From positions 930,001 to 994,000 of the forward strand of contig NW_002476481.1 of NCBI RefSeq assembly GCF_000189635.1: 64,000 nt of DNA. Direction: 5' to 3'. Made by a program: the position numbers and the translations under genes. The DNA comes from Tetrahymena thermophila SB210. Lineage: Eukaryota; Ciliophora; Oligohymenophorea; Hymenostomatida; Tetrahymenidae. Below are positions 51,559 through 64,000 of this stretch, piece by piece (the stretch's first letter is position 1; the number at the start of each line of letters is the position of its first letter). Below the pieces are notes generated by a model. The model ran no database searches, was not told where the DNA came from, and was given only the letters and a program-made list of their open reading frames with translations.

Positions 51559-53343
51559 TCATTTAATTATTCTTATTCTTCCATCACATTTAGGAGCAAT
51601 AACAATGTAAGCCTAATCATCATGTACTTTAATTCCAGAAACGAGTCCACTATTATCAACCTTTTCAATTCTAGATTGTTTTCTTTTGAGAGATCTCATT
51701 ACTTTGATATTATTTAAAGATGGAGTGTTTTGTGAAATAATGCTACTACGTCTTCTGATTACTTATGGCTACATGACTGGTGGTAGTTCTTCTTCATCAT
51801 CCATATTGAATGCAACTTTTTAAATTTCAGAAAATTTAGAAGCTAAATTGCTATTGGATTTTAGGCTTTCTTTTGTTTCTAAACTTTTGAAGAAAGAAAT
51901 CATGATCTGAAGATGGGGCAGACCATTTTCAAAAGCTAAAATATATGGGCGTCCTTAAAACATATCATAGCCATCTTTTCCTAGAGAAACAAACTATTTA
52001 GTTGCAGCTGAATACTTTTTATTGAGATCAATTAGATTATCACCAATATAAACTTCATCTTTTAATACTCTTTCACCAGGTGGCTTTCTACCATCGAAGG
52101 TGAATCTAATTCCTGAAATTAAGGGGAATCTGCCATCAAAATTTGGCCATTTTGAAACTCCATTTTCTAATGCTTACAAAATATGAGCACCTGTCAACTC
52201 TTAAACTACTATTATATCTGGAAAAGGTAGTGCTTTATTGAGGAGAGCGTAATTTACTTCTCCTTCTGGGAAAATACAATCAGAACGTATAGTTCCTGAG
52301 TTAACGATAGTAACATCTGCTTATACTTCTTTTCTAATAACATCAGCATAAAAATTTCCAAAATTAGTTTCTTCTGTACGTAAAACACTAAAACGAGTGT
52401 CCAAAGGTTCAAAAGAATATCCTATAACTTTTTACATTTCATCCCTTGACTTAGCAATATAAAAGTCGACATGCTTCTTAATTTACTCATCTTCTTCAAT
52501 ATCCTTGGTAACATTGTGGAATTTTAAGTTGATTTTATATTTATTCTTAATTATATAGACTTTTTCTTTCATTAATTATTCACGCTAAGCCTATGGAACT
52601 GATGAAAAATCACCTACTTCTATGTCTAAAATACTGTAATCTTTGAAATCTGTTCCACTTTTGATAAAGAGAGACTAATTTACAAGTTCATCAATCACAA
52701 TATGATCATGGCCTCCTAAAATAAGATCAATTTCAGGTACTTCCTATGCTAATAATTTATCATTAGGAACACGCATATGAGTTAATGCTATAATCATTTC
52801 GCAACCATGTTCTTTTTTTAATACTTCAATTAGTTGCTTAGCGCATTTAACAAAATCTTCGTATCTAACTATGCTCATATCTATTTCAGTAATTGTATTT
52901 AACCAGTCACTCTCAGCCAAACCCATAATACCGATTCTTACTCCTGCTCTTTCTTCTATGTAATATGCATGATTATCAGCTAATATACCACTAGTTCTAA
53001 TGTTAAAAATATTGCTGCACAACCAAGGAAAATTACATCTCTTAAATCTATTTTAAATGGTTTCAAGATTAAAGTCGAATTCGTGATTGCCAACACAAGC
53101 AACATCAACGCTACAAGCATTGATAGGTTCGATCATTTGTTCGCCCTTATAAAGGACAGACAAAGTAGAAGGACTGAACAAATCTCCACTAAATAAAACT
53201 AATCCTTAATCACCTTTTTCCTTTTTGAATTACTTGCAAACAGTCACGAAACGAGCAGCTCCACCAACTGGCTCTACTGTGCTTGCTTCGATCTCATAAA
53301 CATCATTAAAATGAAAGATTGAAAATTGTTTAACTTTGTCCAT
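51559..53343 (-). CDS. 5'-nucleotidase/UDP-sugar hydrolase family metallophosphatase
   Basis: An intronless frame of 594 residues runs from ATG 53343 to TGA 51559-51561. The N-terminal metallophosphoesterase domain shows HFNDVYEI (residues 11-18), SGDLFSPS (52-59), GNHEFDF (85-91), LTHM (187-190) and GGHDHIV (210-216). The C-terminal nucleotidase domain contains VNSGTIRSD, GAHILQALENGVSKWP and DGYDMFQG. Family members hydrolyse nucleoside 5'-phosphates or related phosphoesters using two metal ions. The first motif has Tyr where CD73/UshA has His (NDVY against NDVH), a variant I recall from other eukaryotic members. There is no signal peptide, so the protein is probably cytoplasmic, unlike CD73. 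The tail is basic and Ser-rich (RRRSSIISQNTPS). Confidence 0.93.
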
Positions 53344-56300
53344 TTATCACCTATCTTTGCTTTTTTTATTTTTAAAATATCCCTATTTTATTACAATCCA
53401 CTTAATATTATAAATCAGTAGTAACTAACTAATACTTTAGTTATCTCCTTTTTTATTTTATTTCAAATAAACAAGAAATTTAAATATAAATTCTTCTAAA
53501 AATTTCACTAACCTAAAAACTAATTCTATCTAATTTTTTTTATGCAATTGATTGACTCACTTTTAAAAATTTAATGGTTTCATTTGACGGTCGAGTAATT
53601 TTTTAATATAACCAAGATTTTTCTGTCCGCTATCCTAAATTTTTCTATGACTTAAAAGTTTAATTTTAGTACATTAACATAAACTTTTTAAAAAATATGA
53701 TTTTAAATTAGAGATAAATAAACATATTTATATATAAAATCTTTATTTTAGATCATTCTACTTTACTTCTAGTTAAAAGCAAAACATAAAACTCAAAAGT
53801 TATATTTTAGAAAAATGAATATTTTAATTAATTAAAAAAAAATAGCTACTGAATGATTGCTTATTAATTACCCTAATTGTATATTTTTATTTGATAAAAA
53901 TAGATTATCAGAGTAATAGTATAACTTAATTGTTTAAATATATTTTTGTAAACAAACAAATTAAAAAATCCACAAAAATATTTTCCCAAAATAAAATGAT
54001 GGTAAAAACAATAAAAATCAAAATACATCACAAAACAGATAAATGGTTATTGAAAGGATTTAGATTATTATTATATATATATATTATATTAATTAGAATA
54101 AAATTATGTTAAAAAATCAAATGATAATAAGAATCTTATATAAAATATATTATGTTAGATACAAATAGTTGATAACTTATTTATAAAATATGCTCCATTA
54201 TGTTATTATTTTATTTATTTTAATAATATAAATAAATTTGCTATTAAAATAAGTTTACATAAACCAAAAAAAGAAAATCACAAAAAAAACACATTCATAA
54301 ATAAAATGAAAAATTATATTTTAATATTAAAATAAATCATAAAATAGATAAGTAGTTATTGAAATGATTCAAATAATTATTTTATTAATTTGAAATTTAT
54401 TTATTAGAACAAGATTTTAATTTTTAATTAAAAATATCAAATTATATAAGTAGTTTTAAATCAAATTTATTATGGAAGAGATAAATGTAAATATTTGATA
54501 AATTATTTATACAAAACACCTTCCATTATGAGATTACTTTGTTTCAATAACATAGAAAAATACTTAAAATGCTAATATTAAATTTAAATAAAAAAACTTA
54601 ATAGTAACTAAATTAGTGAATAATAAATACTTACATTGAATATTTTGTTTAATAGATTTATTGTGATAAATTTTTAAAAGATAGATATTGTCAATCAATC
54701 ATCTTAAGTAAAATTTATTGTTAAATTTAAAAATAGATTAATATTAATAAAAATAAATTTAATTAAATTAAATTATTTAAATAGATTTTAAAACAGTCAC
54801 ATTCTTCAAACGATAAATTAATTAATTTAAAAACATTTAAATATTCAAAATTAAATAAAATTTGCGTTACTGTAGCATTAGCTTTATTAAAGATAGAATT
54901 TGATAAAAGTAATAAAAATAATCTAATTAATTAACTATTTATTTATTGTTTATTTGTTAGTCTGTTTGTTCGTTTCTGGATTGATTTCTGCTGATGCTTT
55001 TTAAATAAAATAAAAAAAAATAAATAAATTAAGGTGTGATTATTATTTTGAAAGAAATTTAGATGATAATAGTAAATAGTAAAATAAATATCTGATTAAT
55101 CAAAAATAAATTTTAGATAGCAATTGTGGTTATTAATTATTTTTGAATGAATTAAAATTTATTTATCTACAATTTCTACTTGATCAAAAAAAATCTTTAA
55201 AAAGCAATTTCATCACTTTTTACAAAGTTTTCTTAAAATATTTATATTTATTTGAATTATATTGCTTAAAGTTATTGATTTTATGATAGAATTAGTCCAG
55301 AAATTTGTTTTTTTGAATTAAAACTTGCTTATTTATCACAAAATTAGTTATTCTTTTCTTTTACAAATGATATCCTATAAAGTAAACTCTCTTGATATTT
55401 ATTATTAGAGTACACTTAAATTGGAAGGAAATAACTAATCATTATTCTTTTATGAACTGTAGAATTTAAATATTTAATAAAATTTAAATTATGATATAAT
55501 ATAATATGAGCCTACTTCGCTTTCAAAAAAAATTTTAAAAATTCATTAAAAAAGAAAGTATTATCTTTAAGAATGAATTAATTTACATATAAAAAATATC
55601 TATAACTAAATAATTTTATATACGTACTATCATTTGATTTCTTATTAAGTTATGGATAATACCTTTCTAATATAATTTATTTTCTTAAATTTATAGCATC
55701 AAAAAGGCAATTTTGTAGTAGATTTTATGAATTTAAATTAATGAAGTTACAAATGAGACTAACAAATAGATTATTTTGGAAATAAAGATATTCATTCATA
55801 CTATCCATAAAGTATTCTAATTAAAAATTGTAATATTAATAAAAATAAAAAATTTTGTTTGCAATTAATCTTATTTAAAATATTAATCTATACAAACAGA
55901 AGAATAAATCTTCAATTAAACCTTTCTAATAAAAAATTGAATTTGCTTATCTAAATGCTTAAAGCACTCAATCACTCTAAATATAAATTTAATAAAACTA
56001 ATCTTTTTTTAATCTTCACTAAATAAAAATCTATAAATATCTAATTTTTATTATTGTCATTACCCTTTTAGTTGTTTCCATTATGATAGTATTCGTAATT
56101 AATTCAAAATAAAAGACTCGTCAATCAATCAATTGATTTATTGAAATCAAAAAACAATTGCTAATTAATTGAGAGCAAAGGTTTTTTAATTGATTCTTGC
56201 TAATTGATTGATTGATCGCTTATTTGGTAAAGTGCAAAATGCAAATCTTTACTGTGTATATCTATCTATATATTTGTGCTTAGCAATAGACCTACCTTTC

Positions 56301-56525
56301 TTTAATTTAATTACGAATTAAAAGTTGATTAATCTGAATCAAGTGAATTGATCAATCAATTGATTAATCACTTATTAATTCATTGATTCTTTAATAAGAA
56401 GCTATTTATTAATCAAAAGGAAATTCAATTAATTTAGAAGGAAAGAAAGAAAGTAAAAAAAGAATATATATATATTTATATAAATAATAAGACAAACAAA
56501 TACAATAGCGATATTAAGAAAGAGA
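53344..56525. other. Long divergent intergenic region
   Basis: About 3.2 kb between divergent gene starts, with no protein-like frame. It holds a diverged tandem duplication (about 53935-54545) and, near 56100-56400, many short ttgatt/aatcaa blocks. Promoters for both neighbours should lie here; none could be delimited. Confidence 0.6.
53935..54545 (+). repeat. Diverged tandem duplication of about 300 bp
   Basis: The halves (about 53935-54235 and 54240-54545) share in order aaatcacaaaa-like, agataartrgttattgaaa, ttagaayaaratt-like, gataamttattta and the cttccattatg/ctccattatg block. Confidence 0.65.
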
Positions 56526-59500
56526 ATGAAAAGTTTGGTATCAAATCACAACCATAATACTTCCGGACATTCTCTAAGGAAATTCCGCAATACGAAGTAT
56601 TTTCAGGATCAAAGAGGATACGAAACCGATTATATGAAGGTATATACTTATGGATTCATAGCTATTTAAAAAGAAAAATAGGACTTTTAGCATTGATTGA
56701 TGATTGAAATTTGAAGTGCAGTTTAATTAATTAAGGTGTGAGCACTTCAAATTTCAAATAAAACATACAGCAAAAAGCGACATAAATAATGCAATTTTAT
56801 AAAATAGAGAAGAAATGAATTTGCTGGGTCAACACCTTAGCAGAAAAAAGAGAAAAATAAATTTGATGATTAAGTAAACGAATATTTGAGGAAAGCAGGT
56901 TCAGGACTTTCAGAGAGTGTAGTAGCAGCAGATGATAACTAGTAAATTATTCATTTTGATAAGCAAGTTTTTTCGAGCTAGCTTTTTGATGAAACTTTTG
57001 AATCAATTTTATTCAAGTTAATAATTATTTAATAATCTATATAGGAATTTAGATTATGCATCGGAAGTAGAATCAAAAATTAAATCCCTTGAAGCAAAGC
57101 ATTTAGCCAGCTCAGTTATTTTTTAAAAGCTTTCGCACTGTCACAGTGAGTTGATGAATTTGCATAATACAAAAATACCATCTAATAATAATACATTTGA
57201 CAAGGCAAATGTAACATAAATATTTTAAATTAATTTACGCAACATGTTTTTAATAAAAGATTACAACCCGCTCAATCGATATTGGCACAAGGCCCACAAC
57301 CTAGCGTTAATTTAAATCTCAAAGCAACCTTACAATAATAAGCACTCCTTACAAGAGTCCTAGTTTTCAAAATAAGAAAAGTAACTAAAGTAATTTAAAC
57401 AAAAGTCTTCTTTTATTTGTTATTTAATTCACAAACCTTGATTGGTTGATTGAATAATAAATAAATACATACAAATATATACATGATACTTATATTCAAT
57501 AAGTGCTGATTCATTAAAAAGCAATGATTTTTTAAACTAAGATAAAAAGATAGATAGATAATTAGATATACCTTTATATTTTAATATAAATAAATCCACA
57601 TAAAACTAAATAGATAAGCTAGAAAGAAAGAAAACAAATAAACAATAAATCAATCAAATCAAAATTTTTATTCAACCAACCATACACTCAATCTTTAAAT
57701 CAAAAAGTGTATTAATCTAAATTCAAACTAAAAATTAAAATATAATACTTGCAACGTATATGGGTCAATAATTAAATTCACTTTCAAACACTCTCAAAAT
57801 TATTATTTTAAAAAAAAAGATATTTTGAAAATTAATTGATTGATTTACAGCAAATAAAAATCTCTTCAAATTTTTCTTTCAATTTTACTTTTCCTAATTA
57901 CAATTAATAATAGTCTGTTTTATCTCACAATATAAAAAGGTGGATTTAAAATATCTTTTGCAATTATAATTTCTATTGTGGTTTATTTCAAAAAATTTAT
58001 TTATTTTTATCAAGATTTGAATATAGTTGGTTGCTTGCTTTTTTGATTTATTGATTAATCAATTAAGAAATTTTTAAATACGAATATTTTGTTTTTAATA
58101 TAGCTGATAGATTTTAAATTTAAATTATTATAGGTGCTAAATCTTTATAGATCCACTCAAAGCAAGCATTTTTTAATTAAGCAAACAACGGTGATACCAT
58201 TTCAAAGATTTTAGAGTCTAGTTTGGACAGACTAGATGAGGAGGATATAGCAGAAAATATTAGTATTAAGGAGAAAATACTCGACTCACTGAACGAACCT
58301 CATCATGAACATGAAGAATTTAACAATGTGCATATGAATGGAATTGATGAATAGGAAGAATACCAACGTCATTGCGCAAGAAATTTGTAAAGCGAAATCA
58401 ATAATTAAGGAAATTAAATTCGCAATAAATTGGATGAAAGCTATGATAACGCTATGCAAAATGTAGATGAAAGTGATGCATACTCCATAAGCTAAAAATT
58501 AATATTGTTAGGTTCAAACATAAAGCCAAAGACTCCACTTAAACATGACAGCTCTTATTTTCTTTCACCAAATTTAAGATCTTCTGCTGATAAGACTAAA
58601 AGATAAGAGGGAAACAATAAAATCTATGCTAATGGCTAGCAATCATAAAATTAAAATTAAAATTAGCATTATAAACTTAATTATTTATCACCTGACTCAA
58701 GTTAAAAAAAGCAAGCACCTTTGTTAAATAAAAACTTAAAAAATGATAAATTTAAAGCTTAATAGCTGATTGGGTAAGTAAGCGGACAATAAATTAAATC
58801 TCCATCTGCCTAGCAATCTTAAAAGCAGGTTAGATAAAAAACACCTGAAAAAAATATTCCATAAACATCTAGAGGAACAAATGCTTAAAATAATGCTAAT
58901 GATGAAAGTGCCTAAAAGTAGCAAAGAAGTCCCTCATAGTAAAAAAACGGATAGCAATCCTCATCAAAGAAAAAAGTTGAAAAATATTATTTATAGCAAG
59001 TCGAAAGGTAAAATGACTTAGTTTAGCAGTAACAAAAATAAATTATTTAGTACCAGCAATAACTCTAGCAATAAACATTAGAATTCTAATTATTTATGCA
59101 AGAGTAGCAGCTATTGTCATAGTAGAATTACTTTTAGTAATAGTAACAGCTTATGAATTAGCAACGAAGCTCAGCAAGCATGCTTTTGCAACAACCATTT
59201 TTACCTTTGTAACTTTTAGGTGCTTCTGCTAATCCTTTATTTTCATTTAACCATTTGAATTCACCTTTGGTCATGTCTGCTGCTAATCCAACCTAGAGCG
59301 CAGCTTTTATGCCCCAAGTTCATCCACCAATAATCATAAACAATAATATACAAAAAACAAACGAAGAAGAATAAAATAACTTGAACAATAATAACACAAC
59401 AAATATCAATAACTTAAATGGTAGCATGAATTCATAGTAGTAATAGGCAGCCTATCTAACAAGTAATAAAACCCACTCATTATAAATTCCATCTTATGAA

Positions 59501-61523
59501 AAAAATGGTGATGAGACATTAACTCCTGCAGGGTAACAAGGAACTGCAGACTAAAGCCAAATTGAACGTTAAACAGAACAAATCTTTAAGAATAATAACA
59601 ATAGCAATTCTTTTGCAGGAAATTTCGCAAAGAAAAGCTCTTCACAAAGAAGAAAATGGGACATAGGATAGAAAACATGTACTTAATCTGAGCTTTCTGC
59701 TGACGAAGACTACCTCACATAATATAATAGAGAAATAAAGTAACCAAGACAATTCGAGTACTCTTCTTAGCTTTACTTACCTCCTCAATAAAATATGCAT
59801 CAAAATTAGCCCCATTTAGTTTAATACAAAAAACCAGTAAAATTTGATATTTTTTGGGAAAAAGATGAAATTGAATAAGAAAACAAAGAAAACTAAAGAA
59901 ATAATTCCAACAAAAGAGTTAATAATACAAATGGACCAGAAGACAATAAGTTAGAATCCCTTATTTAGAAGCAATTTAAAAACGTTACAGACCAACCTGA
60001 TAACTAAACTAACCCACAAAGTAAGAGTTTTTATATTTTTCTAATTATAATAAATAAATAAAGTTGCCTATTTTATCGAGTAAAAATTTTCTGAAATTAA
60101 TATTTTATTTCAAATAAAAAATTTTAAATATTCTAAAAAAAGAAAAAAAATATTAAAAATAGAATAAATATTTTATCAAATTAAAAATATTTAAGAAAAC
60201 TTTTTAAAACCTTAAAATTAATTTAGCTAAATCTATTTAAAAAAAGAGCTGCTACGAAATTCATCTAAAATTTGATATGAACTCAAAATAATTTTATACA
60301 AAAAACTTTTTCTTTTAAGTTAATAATTTTAGATTTAAAAAGGATTTTTATCTACAAATTGAAGATAAAATTTAAATTTGAAAAATAAATTTCAGTTAAT
60401 TTTAATTTGAACAGTTTTTACTTTGCTTTTTAATTTAAAATTATTACTGAAACAAAATTTAAAAAATTTTGAAATCAAAAATTTTCTAGTGAAATTTAAA
60501 TTATTTGTATTTTTAAAATAAGAATATCACTATTGTTTTTTTTAAATCATAATTTAAATCAATAATTGATATTTAACTTAAATTAAACAAAAATATTAAA
60601 TAGATAACAATCGCACTCTGTAAGACATATTTGTGTCTAAAAAGACTGATTTATAGAGAAAGTTGGAATATGAAAAGAATGCTTAACACTAAGTACTATC
60701 ATATCGTAATCAATCACCTGACTTATCAAAGGAAGATTTAATTTAAATAAGGAGAGATTTACTAAAGCCTAAGTCTTAGTAAGTAATGCAGTCAATCAAC
60801 TTTGATTCTCACAATCAAAGCCATTAATAATCTCATTTTTAGAGCTAATTCTCTCATATTAGTTAAGGATTTCCAACAAATAGTTTGGCTTCTCAAAGCT
60901 AAGTTAACCCATCTATATCTACAGCATAAGCTACTCAAAAACCTTAAATATAAACTTCGACTATATCACTTGCATAACCAACAGTTAATTTGAATGTTGT
61001 CCCACTCTCAACTCCTAATGCCACTTCATCTCAACTAAATAACTTGGGAAGCATATAAAAATAAGTCATAACACAACCATAATAAATAAATATTCAATTA
61101 AATACCTAACCATAAGCAGGCAGTTTATAAAAACCTTATATTTAAACTTAGCCAATAAATACTCAGTAAAAGATAGGTAATTTAAATAATCTTCCTTAGT
61201 AACAAACATAGCAAGCTCAATAAAATTTTTAACATGTTCCTTTATCTGTAAACTAATACGCTACTAATACATAATAGTAAAATTAATTGTACAGCTAACA
61301 ACCATCTGGAGGAATTTAGTTAGTTTAATAATAGCCATAATAAATATTGTCCTAGCCTAATTAGCCACAATAAAATACTATGATTCAAATAAACCCTTAA
61401 AATCCTATTCAAATCTAATCTTAGTTCCAGCAGCCATTTATCCCATTACATTAGCCTTACTAACTTAACTAAAATCCACCTGTAAATTAAATACAACAAT
61501 ATCACAGAATTACCTCAAATTGA
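56526..61523 (+). CDS. Large Q/N-rich low-complexity protein, function unknown
   Basis: Six exons join in phase: 56526-56639, 56808-57016, 57045-57210, 57260-57380, 58134-60020 and 60604-61523, giving 1,138 residues ending at TGA 61521-61523. The N-terminal third is fairly ordinary, with a possible short coiled coil (YASEVESKIKSLEAKHLAS). The large exon is dense in glutamine encoded mostly by TAA/TAG, for example QQQLQQQTLEFQLFMQEQQ. A short less biased piece is KKPVKFDIFWEKDEIEQ. The C-terminal exon is Q/P/N-rich to the end. There is no membrane span or known domain. Such composition is typical of prion-like, condensate-forming or regulatory proteins, but this is inference. Intron 2 (57017-57044) would be only 28 nt. 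The phase agreement of all junctions supports the model. Confidence 0.88.
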
Positions 61524-63545
61524 TGAATTTGCAGATATATAAATACCATAATGGATAATATAAACTAATTTAAATTGAAATATAATTAAAATAAAAAATT
61601 TATTAAAGAGAAACTTGCGAATTTATAAATGTAAATTATAAAACAAAAGCTAGTTCGTTAGTTTAAAGTAGAGATTAAATTACATGAAAGGCAAACACAG
61701 ATTTAAATAATATCCCCATAAAAATAAAATTAATTATTGAATATTAACCATAATTATATACTCATATGAAGAAAGCATTACTAAATATATTTTTTGATAT
61801 AAAAGAAATATTAAGTACCAATAAAAATCTGTAAAGATATCAATTTAAACATAACTAACTATTAAAAATTCTAATCAAATAAATAATAAATATAAATTAC
61901 TATAAAAACAAAAAATATGTCATTGGCTGAGTAATAATATTAAAATAAATAAATTAAATTATTATTAATTATTTAAGAAAGAGTAAGCCATGTTTTGTTT
62001 ACAGGCAAACAGGCAACCAAACAAACAAACGAATTTATTTGCTTAAATAATATAACTAAAATTTATTAAACCAATAAACAAACAAACATACAACATTCAC
62101 GCACAATTATTTTGATAAAAATAGCAAATATTACACTTTATAAATTTAATTTCTATAATTTTGATGTATAAATAAATATATTTCGAATTGTTCTATTTTA
62201 ATAGATATTAAGATCAAGTATAATTTATCTACTTAAACTAAGAAATTAAATCTGAACTTTATTATTTAACTGTGTTTAGCTTTAAACAAATAAATAAATT
62301 TAATTTCGTTTGAATTATTTTTTTTAATTTAATGAAATGTGATTGATATTTTTTAATTTGCATTTATCTTTATTAAGTTTATTAAGGACTTTTTTAGTTT
62401 ATTATTGAATGATTTAATTTATTTAATGTAAATCATTATATATTCAAATACAGAAAATATTTTTAGTACCGAAATATATTCAAGCTCAATCCAAAAAAAA
62501 AAATTTTATTTTCAAAATAGAGGTTTTAATTAAAAGGAAGGATATAGAGTAATCTTAAATCTAAAAGACTAGTTAATTTATTAAAATATATAAATTAGTT
62601 GCTCTAAATAAAATAGTATGGTTTTTTATTATAACTTGCTGCTTCAATACAATAAAAAATTATTATAGTTACAAAGTCTTTTAAATTTTTTAATCCAGCA
62701 TCCAAACTTATCTTCATCTTTCTAGGAAACACTTATTGTACTAATTTATAATTAATTAATGAATGAATATAAAAATATTTTTAAAAATGGATTCAAAAAT
62801 AGTAAGATAAATTTTAAAATTAGCAAGCATAGTAATTGTAGATAGATTTATACTAATTCTATAATACAAAATTGAATAATTTAAATGTTTAAAATCAATA
62901 AATTGAATAATATTTTAGATTAGATCAATAAATTTCATAAATAAAATTTTCCAATTTATGCTATTTTCAAATCAATCCTACTTACTGATACTTACTTGTC
63001 AGATGTTTATTTTGAATATTTGCTTTTAAAATTTTAAGAATTTTAATCTATAAATTTCAAGCCATTTTAAATATTTAAATAATTTCTCAAATATTGCTAC
63101 TCAATTTTTTAATATAAATAGAATCTATTAAAATTTATTATTTATGAATTTTAAGTTGTTTCTTATACATTTAAAAAAATAAAAATTTCAGTTATTTAAT
63201 TTCTTTTTCCTTTTGATTTTTTTTCTTGCTGCAATAGAATAATAAAATTAATATAAAATTTACTAGGTTGCAATTTCTATTTAATTAAGCTTCTAGCATT
63301 ATTTTAAATTTTTGTATAGTGTTTTAAGTCCTTTAATTGTGAATACGCCATAGCTAATTTTTTATTAAATTTAAAATAAATTTAATCTCAGAATAGAAAA
63401 TAAAAATTTACACTAAAATGAGAGATAAGCTAATGATTTCTGTGTTTTTTAAAACATTTTCTGATAAATATCCTAAACCTAAATCACTGATTTAATTACT
63501 ACATCTAATTTACAATTAATATAAAATAAGTATATATAGTTGAAC
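61524..63545. other. Intergenic AT-rich region
   Basis: No coding frame was supported. A patch of aggcaaacaggcaaccaaac-type simple repeats occurs near 62003-62035. Otherwise nothing was recognised. Confidence 0.55.
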
Positions 63546-64000
63546 AGTTTAGTTTGTCTTTTACCCCCATAAATCAAATTTCAAGCGTTTAAGGCTAGTT
63601 AATAAAGAAATACTCTAAGATAATATCTTCAGTCCATTATCATTGATCTAATTATCTCTTTTATATTTAACATTTTTATTTTAATTAAATTATAAATATT
63701 TACTAAAAAGCTAAAGTCAAATCTTATAATAATGGTGAGTTCTGTATTAATTTTCCAATAAATTTTGATCCTCTTAATCCAACTTAACACCAACTTTTTC
63801 ATTTACAAAAATTAAAATTTTTAAATTCCTATTAAAATCTAATATCATACCACAAATTAATATATAGAAAGACTAAACTTTTGAATTAGCCTTACTCTTA
63901 TTAGTATTCCTCAGGAAACTCTCCATTAATTATACTGTTAGCCCTTTAAGAATACAAAAATAGATAGTAAATAAAACCTGTCAAGCTGAGCAGTCATTAA
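63546..64000 (+). CDS. Possible partial coding region at the right edge
   Basis: From about 63700 the plus strand reads KSYNNGEFCINFPINFDPLN and continues open to the window end through LLNQPYSYQYSSGNSPLIIL. The composition is more protein-like than the surrounding AT-rich DNA. A second stretch (FYPHKSNFKRLRLVNKEILQ, from about 63560) in another frame could be an earlier exon. No start, domain or homology was recognised. Confidence 0.35.

Noticed and set aside
53929..54112. Plus-strand 60-codon Lys/Ile-rich frame
   Set aside because: The composition is that of random AT-rich DNA, and it falls in the tandemly duplicated non-coding segment.
58736..58924. Minus-strand Leu/Ser/Arg-rich frame
   Set aside because: It is the antisense of the Q/N-rich gene's large exon. 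Leu-rich frames arise automatically opposite Gln runs.
1..64000. Many TAA/TAG codons read as stops, suggesting a region full of pseudogenes
   Set aside because: The stops are only TAA/TAG, fall inside conserved domains at Gln-compatible positions, and all closed genes end in TGA. This is the ciliate code, not decay.

Overview
The window looks like nuclear DNA of a Tetrahymena-type ciliate (order Hymenostomatida). It is extremely AT-rich. The long coding frames are full of TAA and TAG, which must be read as glutamine, and every gene I could close ends in TGA. Introns are AT-rich GT...AG. No tRNA, rRNA, CRISPR or bacterial-type feature was seen, and I found no copy of the Tetrahymena chromosome-breakage motif. 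All gene models come from reading the sequence with the ciliate code, so a standard-code reading would see only fragments.

Left part (1-26 kb), mostly single-copy genes: the 3' part of a protein kinase fused to a long TPR array (to 2749, +); an ABHD16-like alpha/beta hydrolase with many exons (3848-7868, -); a seven-exon N-terminal-motor kinesin (9177-14182, +); an inorganic pyrophosphatase with a mitochondrial-looking N-terminus (14973-15926, -); an ABHD13/BEM46-like hydrolase (17529-18984, -); a small His-rich protein with a duplicated terminal motif (20703-21410, +); and a leucine-rich-repeat gene with roughly one repeat per exon (23151-25712, +).

Centre (26-48 kb): a four-copy tandem array, all on the minus strand, of one two-exon gene of about 1,420 codons. 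It encodes a protein with two membrane segments, an extracytoplasmic Cache-like region, a TPR-like helical region and a degenerate C-terminal domain. By exon length and local frame the two inner copies are intact. Each outer copy carries a frame-breaking indel followed by an early TGA. A decayed piece of the neighbouring LRR gene lies between copies 2 and 3, which suggests that a larger LRR + membrane-protein block was duplicated. A second, intronless LRR-like gene (48311-50671, -) flanks the array on the right.

Right part (48-64 kb): an intronless 5'-nucleotidase family gene (51559-53343, -); a large Q/N-rich protein with six exons and a candidate 28-nt intron (56526-61523, +); and a possible partial coding region entering the right edge. 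Between genes lie a 122-bp TA-flanked inverted-repeat element, a C-rich Tc1/pogo-like end, a GATA microsatellite, and several diverged tandem duplications, one of which copied the 3' end of a gene. Two single-copy genes (kinase-TPR and ABHD13-like) also show single-base frame breaks that may be sequence errors.
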